Below are positions 49,340 through 57,575 of a stretch of DNA of 64,000 nucleotides, piece by piece. Positions within the stretch are counted from its first letter, which is position 1; each line of letters starts with the position of its first letter. The notes beneath the pieces are model-generated. The model saw nothing but the letters and a program-made list of their open reading frames with translations. It did not search any database and had not been told where the DNA came from. Location of the stretch: contig CAKJYC010000004.1 in the NCBI GenBank assembly GCA_918244965.1, forward strand, positions 1-64,000, written 5' to 3'. The stretch comes from Clostridiales bacterium (GTDB lineage Bacteria > Bacillota > Clostridia > Christensenellales > CAG-138). A program made the translations under genes and the position numbers.

Positions 49340-51169
49340 TTATTCTTTTTCCGGAGGATCCTGCATCGGCATAATGATATCCGGAACCGATGAGAGCGGG
49401 ATCGCGTTGCTGACATATTTCTTCAGCGTGAAGCGGAAGCACGTCCACTCCCCTTCCTTGCTGTCGACCTCGATCTGTTCCTCAAGCTGGTCCATAATCT
49501 TCTTCGCAATGGAAAGACCAAGCCCGGTACCGCCGTCCTTACGCGACTGGTCGACCTTATAGAACCGCTCGAATACGCGGCTCATGTTTTCCTTCGAAAT
49601 GCCGATACCGTCATCCCAGACCTCTATCATCACTTCGTGCGGTGTGTCGGACGCACGAAGGCGGATCCTGGTCTTTGCATAGCGAAGTGCATTGTCGATC
49701 AGGATCACGAGTACCTGCTCGATGCGATCGCGATCGCTGAGCACAGGCGACAAAGATTCTTCTGTTTCAAGTTCAATGGTGATGTTGCGCTTCCTTGCTT
49801 CGGTCTGGAAGCTTTGACGAACCTCTTCCAAAAGCTCGTTTGCATCAAACATCGTCATTTCCATTGCTTCCGTGCCAGCTTGCAGACGGGAAAGCTGCAG
49901 CATATCCGTGATCAGTCTGGAAAGTCGTTCCACTTCATGCAGCATGATCGTATAGTAGCGCTTCTGTGCTTCCGGATCCTTTACCATACCATCGGACAAC
50001 GGCTCCAAAAGACCGCGCAGCGAGGTTAACGGCGTGCGCAGCTCATGGCTGATGTTTGCAACATACTCGTTGCGCATGCGTTCCAGCTTTTCGATTTCCG
50101 TTGCGTCCTTAAACAGACCTACAGCGCCGATACAGCCTTCCGTATCGGATAGCACAGGCACGATCGAGATCCAAAGCACGCGTTCTCCGGGCAGGTTGTA
50201 ATGGAACATACGCGGCTCTTCGGAATCTACGACAGCCTCAAACGCCTCCCATACGGAACGGTCAGGGACGAGATCCAACGTAGTATGTACATCGACGGAT
50301 CCGAACATTTTCATCAACGCCGGGTTATAGTGTGTCAATACGCCTTGTTTGTCGATCGCGGCAACGCCGTCGCTAAAGCTGGATAAGATGTAACCCAACT
50401 GACGTTTCTCATTCTCAAGCTGACGGATCGTCGAAGAAAGCGCTCTGCTCATGTTGTTGAGCGTACGCGCAAACAATCCAAGCTCGCCGGGATATCCGTC
50501 CTTGGCGCGCACATCGTAATTGCCTTTGGAAAGCTGTTTGGCGACCTGTGTCATCTCTGTAATCGGATGCAGCATCTGGTTGACAGCAAAATATGCCGTC
50601 AGTATCAGAAGCGGAAGCAGCAAGAGCATGACAAGCCACAGCGATCGGGTCAGTCTGGAGAACGCACTATTGATGTTACTGATCTCTCGGATCAAAACAA
50701 AGCAACCGGATGGCCGCGATTCGTTCCAGGCATACAGCGGTCTTCCGATGCAGATCGCAGCGGTTCTTCCGCTGATCTTGTAGTCGTCCAACTCGACTGT
50801 CTGACCGGAGAACAGCTTTTGACAAATGCTGAGCAATCGTTCATCCAGAACGATGCTTTCATTGTTCGTGCTTGTCACATATGTATTCCGCAGCGTATCG
50901 CCGATGATCAGGATATATGACGTGTTCTTCGAAGATGACAAAGAATCCAGATACCACTGGCAGGACGCGTTTACAAAGTCGGGTCCGTACGGCTGAGAAT
51001 ACAGCTGCTGTACGCTGTCCGCAGATTGATTCAGCGATTTGTGCTCCAAATCTATGTAGGTTCTTCTACCGAAATAAGTATACGCAAGAACCAGCAGCAC
51101 GTTTCCGATGATCAGCAGCACGATGCAGATCAGAAAAGCTCTGCGAAATACCTCTCCTCTGCGTTTCAT
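49340..51169 (-). CDS. Sensor histidine kinase (WalK/PhoR-like)
   Basis: 609 residues. Two membrane helices (about 9-31 and 175-197) enclose an extracellular sensor domain; then HAMP (about 198-250: HPITEMTQVAKQLSKGNYDV), PAS (about 262-370), HisKA with the phospho-His in NISHELRTPLTSLRG, and HATPase with NALRYA, DDGIGISKENMSRVFERFYKVD and GGTGLGLSIAKKI. The architecture equals that of WalK, but a walK operon normally includes walH/walI and htrA, which are absent, so PhoR-type function is equally possible. Encoded six bases after its response regulator. Confidence 0.88.
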   Translation of the reverse strand: MKRRGEVFRRAFLICIVLLIIGNVLLVLAYTYFGRRTYIDLEHKSLNQSADSVQQLYSQPYGPDFVNASCQWYLDSLSSSKNTSYILIIGDTLRNTYVTSTNNESIVLDERLLSICQKLFSGQTVELDDYKISGRTAAICIGRPLYAWNESRPSGCFVLIREISNINSAFSRLTRSLWLVMLLLLPLLILTAYFAVNQMLHPITEMTQVAKQLSKGNYDVRAKDGYPGELGLFARTLNNMSRALSSTIRQLENEKRQLGYILSSFSDGVAAIDKQGVLTHYNPALMKMFGSVDVHTTLDLVPDRSVWEAFEAVVDSEEPRMFHYNLPGERVLWISIVPVLSDTEGCIGAVGLFKDATEIEKLERMRNEYVANISHELRTPLTSLRGLLEPLSDGMVKDPEAQKRYYTIMLHEVERLSRLITDMLQLSRLQAGTEAMEMTMFDANELLEEVRQSFQTEARKRNITIELETEESLSPVLSDRDRIEQVLVILIDNALRYAKTRIRLRASDTPHEVMIEVWDDGIGISKENMSRVFERFYKVDQSRKDGGTGLGLSIAKKIMDQLEEQIEVDSKEGEWTCFRFTLKKYVSNAIPLSSVPDIIMPMQDPPEKE

Positions 51170-51175
51170 ACGAGT

Positions 51176-51865
51176 TTACGGGTTTTCTAACTCAAATTTG
51201 TAGCCGACGCCGTAAATGGTTTTAATGCTCCAGCCCAGTCCCTCGGAATCGAGCTTGGCGCGAAGGCGTTTGATGTGCGTGTCGACCGTTCTGGTTTCGC
51301 CTGCAAAGTCATACCCCCACACGCGGGACAGAAGCGTATCGCGTGTGAATACTTGTCCCGGATTGGACGCGAGCATGTACAGGATCTCAATCTCTTTCGG
51401 CGTGCAGATGATATGCTTGCCGCGTAGTGTAACGGAATAGCTGTTGAGATCAATGACAAGGCCGTTGTACGTCAGCAGATTCGGATCATTCGATTCTTCC
51501 TTTTTTTCAACACGGCGCAGAATTGCCTTGACGCGCGCGACGACCTCGCGCGGGCTGAACGGTTTTACGATATAATCGTCTGCACCGAGCTCAAGGCCGA
51601 GAATCCGATCGATCTCCTCCCCCTTTGCTGTCAGCATGACGATCGGAAGCGCGGATGTCTTGCGGATCTCGCGGCAGACGTCGATACCGGATTTCTTCGG
51701 CATCATGATATCAAGGATCATCAATGAAACGGAACTGTCGGCTTTTTCCAGGCCCTCTTCTCCGTCAAATGCGTCAATGACTTCATAGCCTTCGGCTTCG
51801 AAATAAATACGTAAGGATTCATGTACAACGGGCTCGTCGTCACAAATCAGAATTCTTGCAGCCAT
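51176..51865 (-). CDS. OmpR/PhoB-family response regulator
   Basis: 229 residues. Receiver domain with CDDEPVVHESL, the phospho-Asp in LMILDIMMPKKSG, LTAKG and the Lys in DYIVKPF; then an OmpR-type winged helix (GLVIDLNSYSVTLRGKHII; TVDTHIKRLRAKLD). The start at 51865 has GGGAGGG seven bases upstream. It forms a two-component operon with the following kinase; the PBP1A gene lies just upstream on the same strand with a separate promoter. Confidence 0.9.
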   Translation of the reverse strand: MAARILICDDEPVVHESLRIYFEAEGYEVIDAFDGEEGLEKADSSVSLMILDIMMPKKSGIDVCREIRKTSALPIVMLTAKGEEIDRILGLELGADDYIVKPFSPREVVARVKAILRRVEKKEESNDPNLLTYNGLVIDLNSYSVTLRGKHIICTPKEIEILYMLASNPGQVFTRDTLLSRVWGYDFAGETRTVDTHIKRLRAKLDSEGLGWSIKTIYGVGYKFELENP

Positions 51866-51893
51866 CAAAATACCCTCCCAGTTTTCTGATTCT

Positions 51894-51921
51894 ATTATAT
51901 CAGGCGGACAGATTCCGGCAA
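51894..51921 (-). promoter_or_regulatory. Promoter of the two-component operon
   Basis: TTGCCG (complement of 51916-51921), 16-bp spacer, TATAAT (complement of 51894-51899) with a TGA extension. Confidence 0.7.
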
Positions 51922-51966
51922 GTGGTTTCCATAATCGTTTTCCCTAATTTCACAGGAATGCCATGA

Positions 51967-54651
51967 TTACGGCAGAGACAGCAGACGGTTGTACTCCTGC
52001 AGAAGCAGATCGTATGCCGCATGATAATCATCCGTATTCGATGCGCTGCGCATACGGTCTATGAGATCGGCCAGATATGCTTTCTCTGCATCGGAAATCA
52101 ATTCGTTGTCCTGCATCAGCGACTCGACCGCGAAGATCAGCGCGTCGCCTTTTTGTTTGAGCGCATCGAGAGAAGAATCGATCGTACAGACCGGGAACTC
52201 TGCAATGAACTGCGCAATGCTGCGATCGGTTCTCACCCACGTATCTTCAAACAGTTTATCGAGGATATCGTCGCTCAAATTGTAGAACGGATTGCCCGGA
52301 CGCAGCAGAACAAACGTACGCTGTTCGATATCGTCAGGATCGCAGAATTTGCCGGCGATCGCGCCGGAATGCTTGCAGATCGACAGCGTCACATGCATAT
52401 CGCAGGCCTCTGTCGGCACGTTTGAATATGTGAACCAATCCGTCACGGTCTTATATCCGGAAAACGCTTTCCTGCTGTTCTGATAGTGTACGCAGGCGTC
52501 AGAAGCGAGCTTACCGGAAATCGGACAAACGGTACGCTGTACAAGGCCAAGCGTTGTTTCTGTTTCTTTGATGATCGGATCGCTTTGTACGCCGTTCATC
52601 AGAGGCTCCATAAACAGATGCCAGAGCTCCGCCGCGTATGCACCGCCGGTCGAGTTTGTTTCGAGCTTGTTTGCAGGATAATCGTGACCGATCCAAACGA
52701 CGGCGGTATACTTACAGGTCATGCCCGCAAAGAATACGCTTGCATAGTCGGAATTGGTACCGGTCTTCCCCGCTACTTCGTATCCGTCAATTCTGGCTTT
52801 GGAGCCGGTACCGGATTCGACTGCATTCTTTAGTATGTCGACGAGCAAATATGCCGTTGCCGGATCGGAATAAACCTTCACCTGCGTTCCGCGGATCACA
52901 TCGGCATTCAGGATCACATTGCCCTCGTTGTCCGTGACCTTTGTAAAGGACAGCGGCTCGTTATAATACCCGTTGTTGGCGATGGCGGCATATGCAGCGC
53001 ACATTTCAAGCGGCGAGATACCGCTTGTGCCGAGCGCGAGACCGGGGCCGTCTTTATTGATACGCGATTCGGGAATGCCGAGGCGCTTCATATACGCAAC
53101 AGCGCGGTCAATCCCCACATATTTTGAGAACAGCATGCGTGCGGCAACGACATTCAGAGATTGAACCAATCCGTATCGGAGCGTGACAGGACCGTAATGC
53201 TTTTTTTGAAGCCCGCCTTCCGGATAGCCTTTCTCGCCGCCCCATCCGTCGATGTTGCCTTCGGTGTTCGCTACGATCGTTGCGGGAGAAGCCCCGTTGT
53301 CAAGCGCCGGGCCGTAAATACTGAGCGGCTTAATGGACGATCCTACCTCTACATAGCTTTGCGTTGCACGATTCAAGCCCTTGCGGATGATCGGTTCTGT
53401 GCGTCCGCCGATGATCGCGCGGATTTCACCGGTCGACTGATCCATGACGACCGCAGCCGCCTGCGGCTCGATCGTTTCGATCGTAATGCTGTCGGAGATC
53501 GTTTCCGTAATCACGTTCTGACTCATATCCGCCAGCTTCGGATAACCGTCCCAATTCGTAATTGCAGACTGTACAGTATTCTGCACATTGGGATCGAGTG
53601 TCGTGTAGATGCGGTAACCGCCGGTCCTGAGCTTGTTTTCGTACAGCTGACGGTTTTGCGTATTATTGACCACACCATCCTTTTGGAGCCAATGCGTGAT
53701 CACGTCATCGATACAGTACTCCACAAAGTACGCATAATCGTACATCCTGCTGTTTTCGGATTTCGGGATGATGTACAGCTCTTCATTCAGCGCATTCAGA
53801 TACTGCTCACGCGTGATCTTGTCGTTTTCGTACATACGCGCAAGGACGGTATTCGTGCGCGCGACCGTGTATTTCTCATACGCATCCTCGTCGCGGCCGT
53901 AGGTTTCCCAATAGTAATTCAGGCGCGGATTGTATCGGTACGGGTTTTGCGTTAGACCTGCAATCAAAGCGCATTCGCGTACCGTCAGCTCGTTCAGATC
54001 CTTGCCGAAGTAGTCTTTGGCAGCGGTTTTGACGCCGTAGTTCGATCCGCCGAGATAGATATCATTCAGATATGCTTCGAGTATGTCATCCTTCCCCATG
54101 ACCTTTTCGCATTGCAGTGCAAGAAAGGCTTCCTGGATTTTCCGCTTATAGGTGCGTTCAGCTCCAAGGACTTTATTCTTGATCAACTGCTGCGTGATCG
54201 TGCTGCCGCCGGATGAGTTGCTGTTGCCGAGAATCTCCAGCGCGGCAGAAAACAGGCGCTTGAAATCGACGCCGCTGTGCTTATAGAAGCGAACGTCTTC
54301 CACGGAAATGAATGCGTTGCGCAGCATCTCCGGAATATCTTCAAGATCGACCCAGTCACGGTACTCAATTGCCGTGATCGACATGAGCTCATTGCCGTTC
54401 ATGTCATAGAGATAGGAAGTACGGTCGCTCTTGGTCAGCTGTGCGATATCAAATACGGGCGTAGTGTCGATATATGCCTTCAAAACACCATAGGCGAGAC
54501 CTGCACCGGCCATGCCGACGATCAGGATCGCAACAAGCAACAGTTTGAGCGATAAAAACAACACGTCCAAAGCAAACAGCTTTCGCCCTTTGTTTTGCGT
54601 GAAAAGAGATTCTTTTCCGATAGGAAACCGTTTTTTTGCATTACTTTCCAT
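51967..54651 (-). CDS. Class A penicillin-binding protein (PBP1A-type)
   Basis: 894 residues. Short cytoplasmic tail, one membrane anchor (about 33-58), glycosyltransferase domain with catalytic Glu118 (ISVEDVRFYKHSGVDFKR) and GGSTITQQLIKN, then a transpeptidase domain with SxxK in VGSSIKPLSIYG, SLN in LVQSLNVVAARM and KTG in VAGKTGTNSDYAS. It polymerises and crosslinks peptidoglycan. The C-terminal 150 residues, with several Cys (VCPISGKLASDACVHY), form a cap region. No ribosome site: the -10 box TATACT ends six bases before the ATG, suggesting a leaderless mRNA. Confidence 0.92.
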   Translation of the reverse strand: MESNAKKRFPIGKESLFTQNKGRKLFALDVLFLSLKLLLVAILIVGMAGAGLAYGVLKAYIDTTPVFDIAQLTKSDRTSYLYDMNGNELMSITAIEYRDWVDLEDIPEMLRNAFISVEDVRFYKHSGVDFKRLFSAALEILGNSNSSGGSTITQQLIKNKVLGAERTYKRKIQEAFLALQCEKVMGKDDILEAYLNDIYLGGSNYGVKTAAKDYFGKDLNELTVRECALIAGLTQNPYRYNPRLNYYWETYGRDEDAYEKYTVARTNTVLARMYENDKITREQYLNALNEELYIIPKSENSRMYDYAYFVEYCIDDVITHWLQKDGVVNNTQNRQLYENKLRTGGYRIYTTLDPNVQNTVQSAITNWDGYPKLADMSQNVITETISDSITIETIEPQAAAVVMDQSTGEIRAIIGGRTEPIIRKGLNRATQSYVEVGSSIKPLSIYGPALDNGASPATIVANTEGNIDGWGGEKGYPEGGLQKKHYGPVTLRYGLVQSLNVVAARMLFSKYVGIDRAVAYMKRLGIPESRINKDGPGLALGTSGISPLEMCAAYAAIANNGYYNEPLSFTKVTDNEGNVILNADVIRGTQVKVYSDPATAYLLVDILKNAVESGTGSKARIDGYEVAGKTGTNSDYASVFFAGMTCKYTAVVWIGHDYPANKLETNSTGGAYAAELWHLFMEPLMNGVQSDPIIKETETTLGLVQRTVCPISGKLASDACVHYQNSRKAFSGYKTVTDWFTYSNVPTEACDMHVTLSICKHSGAIAGKFCDPDDIEQRTFVLLRPGNPFYNLSDDILDKLFEDTWVRTDRSIAQFIAEFPVCTIDSSLDALKQKGDALIFAVESLMQDNELISDAEKAYLADLIDRMRSASNTDDYHAAYDLLLQEYNRLLSLP

Positions 54652-54657
54652 GTGTAA

Positions 54658-54666
54658 AGTATATCA
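54658..54666 (-). promoter_or_regulatory. Extended -10 promoter of the PBP1A gene, leaderless spacing
   Basis: TGATATACT on the minus strand with the -10 box TATACT at 54658-54663; only TTACAC separates it from the ATG at 54651. The -35 position (CTTCCG) is weak. Confidence 0.65.
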
Positions 54667-54734
54667 TACTTTTCCCGATTCGGAAGAGTTTTTTACCGAA
54701 TTCACAAAAATAACACGTTCCTGTGAAAAAAAGC

Positions 54735-54763
54735 TTGCCTTTTTCAAAAGAATGCCGTATAAT
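54735..54763 (+). promoter_or_regulatory. tRNA-Ala promoter
   Basis: TTGCCT (54735-54740), 17-bp spacer, TATAAT (54758-54763), 11 bases before the tRNA. Confidence 0.75.
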
Positions 54764-54774
54764 ACCATCTGTTC

Positions 54775-54851
54775 GGGGCTTTAGCGAAGTTGGCTATCGC
54801 GCTACACTGGCAGTGTAGAGATCAGGGGTTCGACTCCCCTAAGCTCCACCA
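54775..54851 (+). tRNA. tRNA-Ala (anticodon GGC)
   Basis: 77 nt with encoded CCA. Acceptor GGGGCTT/AAGCTCC contains the G3-U70 pair that defines alanine identity. Anticodon stem CTACA/TGTAG encloses CTGGCAG, with GGC at 54809-54811, reading GCC and GCU codons. It is the only plus-strand gene in a long minus-strand stretch. Confidence 0.95.
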
Positions 54852-54854
54852 AAT

Positions 54855-54880
54855 GAGCCGCGCAAATGCGCGGCTCTTGC
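54855..54880. terminator. Terminator shared by tRNA-Ala and dfrA
   Basis: GAGCCGCGC, loop AAAT, GCGCGGCTC, then TTGCT. The stem is strong but the T-run is poor. Confidence 0.6.
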
Positions 54881-54893
54881 TATATCCTGTGGA

Positions 54894-55397
54894 TTACAAA
54901 GACTTTAGATCGGTATTCGTATACGTCAGATAGCGGAAGGATACGTCGTTTTCTGTTTGCCTCTCTCCGGCATCTGAAAGAATCCAGTTCGGAAGCTGAT
55001 TCAGATTCGGAAAGAAACGATCGGAATCTACGTCTGTTTCGGTCATCGTAACCAGCGCAGAGGAACAAAACGGCAAAAGCAACCGATAGATCTGTTCGCC
55101 CCCGCAGACAAATACGGAATCCGGCCTTCGATCCGCAAGAAGCGCGCGCAATTGAGACAGATCCCGACAGGCCATCGCGCCTTCCATCGCATAATCCGGA
55201 TCGCGGCTGAAAACGATGTTTTCACGGCCGGGCAGCGGCAGACCGTTCGGAAAGGTCGCAAGCGTTTTGCGTCCGACGATGATGGTATTTCCCGAAGTCA
55301 GCGTGCGAAAACGGCGCATGTCGGAACGAATGCGCACAAGAAGTCTGTTCTCTTTTCCGATCCCCCATTCTTCGGAGACGTTTACGATTGCAATCAT
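54894..55397 (-). CDS. dfrA: Dihydrofolate reductase
   Basis: 167 residues. N-terminal IAIVNVSEEWGIGKENRLLVRI with the substrate-site region, GNTIIVGRKTLATFP, and the cofactor block VFVCGGEQIYRLLLP. It regenerates tetrahydrofolate from the dihydrofolate produced by thymidylate synthase, whose gene ends three bases upstream. The Asp of the catalytic site is in RSDMRRFR. No clear ribosome site is present, so translation probably depends on coupling to thyA. Confidence 0.9.
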   Translation of the reverse strand: MIAIVNVSEEWGIGKENRLLVRIRSDMRRFRTLTSGNTIIVGRKTLATFPNGLPLPGRENIVFSRDPDYAMEGAMACRDLSQLRALLADRRPDSVFVCGGEQIYRLLLPFCSSALVTMTETDVDSDRFFPNLNQLPNWILSDAGERQTENDVSFRYLTYTNTDLKSL

Positions 55398-55400
55398 GAT

Positions 55401-56231
55401 TCAGATCGCGACGGGAATGGTCCCGTCAAAAGGATGATACTTGTAATCTTCCATCCGGAAGCTCTTCGTTGTGAAAGCATAAAAGTCCGTCACATTCGGA
55501 TCGACCGAAAACTTCGGCGCATCATACGATTCCAGCTTCAGCATACGTTCGACCATTTCCACATGCCTGTCATAGATATGACAATCAGCAATGACGTGTA
55601 CAAGCTCGCCGGGTTCCAGGCCGGACACCTGTGCAAACATATGAATAAGCGCTGCGTATTGTACGACGTTCCAGTTGTTTGCGGTCAACATATCCTGGGA
55701 ACGCTGATTCAGGATGGCATTGAGTTTGTTTCCGGCAACGTTGAAGGTCATGCTGTACGCGCAAGGATACAGATGCATTTCGTGAAGGTCCTGAAAGTTG
55801 TACATGCTCGTCAGGATCCTGCGGCTTGCCGGATCATGCGTGAGCTGCCACAGTACGCGATCGACCTGATCGAATTCCCCCTCCGGATATCGGTGCTTCT
55901 GTGCAAGCTGATACCCGTATGCCTTGCCGATCGAACCGGTTTCATCTGCCCAGCTGTCCCAGATGCGGCTTGAAAGATCGTGCACATCGTTGGATTTCTT
56001 CTGCCAGATCCACAGAAGCTCATCGATTGCCGATTTCCAATAGGTCCTGCGCAGCGTCATGATCGGAAACTCTTTCTGAAGATCGTACCGGTTGACGATG
56101 CCGAACAGCTTGACTGTATGCGCGGGCGTACCGTCCTCCCAATGCGGACGTACGGAAAGCGAGGTGTCCCAAACACCCTCGCTTAAGATCCTTCGGCAAT
56201 TTTCAATATAGACCTGATCCGCGTAGCTCAT
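55401..56231 (-). CDS. thyA: Thymidylate synthase
   Basis: 276 residues. Catalytic Cys157 in LYPCAYSMTF, then NQRSQDMLTANNWNVVQYA and the dUMP-binding HIYDRHVEMVERML. It methylates dUMP using methylene-tetrahydrofolate. The usual PCH is PCA (Ala158) and the usual GD-HIY is ADCHIY, as in a distinct clostridial ThyA branch. The start at 56231 has GGAGG seven bases upstream; that ribosome site lies inside a long inverted repeat. Forms an operon with dfrA. Confidence 0.9.
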   Translation of the reverse strand: MSYADQVYIENCRRILSEGVWDTSLSVRPHWEDGTPAHTVKLFGIVNRYDLQKEFPIMTLRRTYWKSAIDELLWIWQKKSNDVHDLSSRIWDSWADETGSIGKAYGYQLAQKHRYPEGEFDQVDRVLWQLTHDPASRRILTSMYNFQDLHEMHLYPCAYSMTFNVAGNKLNAILNQRSQDMLTANNWNVVQYAALIHMFAQVSGLEPGELVHVIADCHIYDRHVEMVERMLKLESYDAPKFSVDPNVTDFYAFTTKSFRMEDYKYHPFDGTIPVAI

Positions 56232-56235
56232 AACA

Positions 56236-56286
56236 AAACCTCCGATATGATCGGTATCATTATACCACAATCGGAGGTTTACGCAA
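56236..56286 (-). promoter_or_regulatory. thyA promoter inside an inverted repeat that masks the ribosome site
   Basis: TTGCGT (complement of 56281-56286), 16-bp spacer, TATAAT (complement of 56259-56264). AAACCTCCGAT (56236-56246) and ATCGGAGGTTT (56270-56280) are exact 11-bp complements; the downstream arm holds the GGAGG of thyA and the upstream arm lies in the promoter spacer, before the transcript start. A second palindrome, GGTAT-CATT-ATACC (56253-56266), covers the -10 box. Confidence 0.7.
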
Positions 56287-56288
56287 GA

Positions 56289-56753
56289 TTATGTTTTTGT
56301 GATAAAGACGTTTGAGCAGTTTTTACACGTCACCCGGATCTTGCCCTTGTGTCTCGGCGCACGCATGCGGAGCTTACATTGCGGGCATTTGAAATACCGG
56401 TATGTTTTGCGGTCCTTCCATTCCTGCTTTTTGGAGGAGAACCAGCGGCGAATCCGCTGCGTCCGGTACAGATAGCGTGTGTTTTCCTTCTGCCGTTTAG
56501 CAATGTTCCGAGAGAATACACGAAACGCCCAGTAAGCCATCAACGCGATCCCGATCCCATATACAACATAGTACAAGATGCGGAACACGTTGTATGCGCC
56601 GATCATCTCATGACGCAGAAACAGCAAGGAAAGGAACGTGAACAGAATCGCAGTCAAAAGACATCCGAGACTCAGCCGGTTCAGAAACTTTGCAAAGGCG
56701 TCGACGCCGTTGCGTCCCTGCATAAAACGATATAAACGATTACGAAAGCTCAT
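56289..56753 (-). CDS. Membrane protein with C-terminal zinc ribbon
   Basis: 154 residues: two membrane helices (about 29-47 and 59-80), a basic stretch (NIAKRQKENTRYLYRTQRI) and a C-terminal zinc ribbon (FKCPQCKLRMRAPRHKGKI, then CKNCSNVF). The ribbon should be cytoplasmic. Its start overlaps the end of the J-domain protein gene by 14 bases, so the two are coupled and may act together at the membrane. The function is unknown; similar unnamed pairs with DnaJ-like genes are seen in Clostridia. Confidence 0.72.
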   Translation of the reverse strand: MSFRNRLYRFMQGRNGVDAFAKFLNRLSLGCLLTAILFTFLSLLFLRHEMIGAYNVFRILYYVVYGIGIALMAYWAFRVFSRNIAKRQKENTRYLYRTQRIRRWFSSKKQEWKDRKTYRYFKCPQCKLRMRAPRHKGKIRVTCKNCSNVFITKT

Positions 56754-57321
56754 ATTGATCTCCTATGACGTTTTCCGTCACCTGTGTTTGCACGGTTTCC
56801 TGCTCTTTCCCGCTCTCGACAAAAAAAGGATAATAACAGGTATACAGGAATCCGTTCACGACACATTTTACAAACAAAAAGACCAGAACAAACAGAAGAA
56901 CAAGATAGATGAGACGGAAGGTCCGTCGCTGCGGCGCCTGATTTGTTCTGCGCTGTTGCTCTTCAAAGATAGAGCTCCAGCCGAACGGCGGCTCGTTTTC
57001 GTTGGTCGCATTTCCTCCCGTATAGGAGCCTCCGTAGTATCCCTGGCCCGTACGGTAATATGTCTGCCAGGGATTGGAACCGTATCCGTACTGCTGGTAC
57101 GTTGCCTGCTGTCGTTCCGAAGCGCGGTATGCGGCGCGCTTTTCTGCCGATTTGATCTGATCGTACGCAACATTGACGTCGTTCATCTTCGCTGCAGCGG
57201 ACGGATCGTTGGGGTTCAGGTCCGGATGGTATTTTTTGGCAAGCCGTCTGTATGCGTTTCGGATTTCTTCATCCGTCGCCGTTTCCGGAACGCCGAGAAC
57301 CGTATACGGATTCTTTGCCAT
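56740..57321 (-). CDS. Membrane-anchored J-domain protein
   Basis: 193 residues. N-terminal J domain (about 3-65) with NPYTVLGVPETATDEEIRNAYRRLAKKYHPDLN, including the HPD tripeptide that stimulates DnaK. A Tyr/Gly/Gln-rich middle (YGYGSNPWQTYYRTGQGYYGG) and a C-terminal membrane helix (LIYLVLLFVLVFLFVKCVV) follow. It is a type III J-protein, expected to recruit DnaK to the membrane. The start at 57321 gives the normal N terminus; GGGGG lies about eleven bases upstream. Confidence 0.82.
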   Translation of the reverse strand: MAKNPYTVLGVPETATDEEIRNAYRRLAKKYHPDLNPNDPSAAAKMNDVNVAYDQIKSAEKRAAYRASERQQATYQQYGYGSNPWQTYYRTGQGYYGGSYTGGNATNENEPPFGWSSIFEEQQRRTNQAPQRRTFRLIYLVLLFVLVFLFVKCVVNGFLYTCYYPFFVESGKEQETVQTQVTENVIGDQYELS

Positions 57322-57464
57322 GCCGAACTGATCCCCCTTTCTTTTCATCTTTTGTTATGTTACTCAATTTTAATCGATTCGTCAATGCAGTTCACAAGAT
57401 TGTTGCATTTCATCTGCAATTTTGTACAGAATGGGTTCTGATGCTCCTTTGACGGTATTGTGAA

Positions 57465-57493
57465 TTGACACGGAAACGATCTCATGATAGTAT
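57465..57493 (+). promoter_or_regulatory. Promoter of the GT-C-like membrane protein
   Basis: TTGACA (57465-57470), 17-bp spacer, TAGTAT (57488-57493), 19 bases before the 20-codon ORF. Confidence 0.7.
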
Positions 57494-57512
57494 ACAAAAG
57501 GAGGAAGACGAT

Positions 57513-57575
57513 ATGAATCCTGCAAGAATGATTGCGGACAATCTCTGTGACGTTGTTCCGTCGGCTGTAAAATGA
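57513..57575 (+). CDS. 20-codon ORF translationally coupled to the next gene
   Basis: ATG at 57513 with GGAGGA (57500-57505) seven bases upstream; the peptide is MNPARMIADNLCDVVPSAVK, and its TGA (57573-57575) overlaps the ATG of the membrane protein at 57572 (ATGA). The large gene has no ribosome site of its own, so ribosomes finishing this ORF probably start it. It may be a leader peptide or simply the initiation device. It lacks homopolymeric codon runs typical of attenuators. Confidence 0.6.
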   Translation: MNPARMIADNLCDVVPSAVK

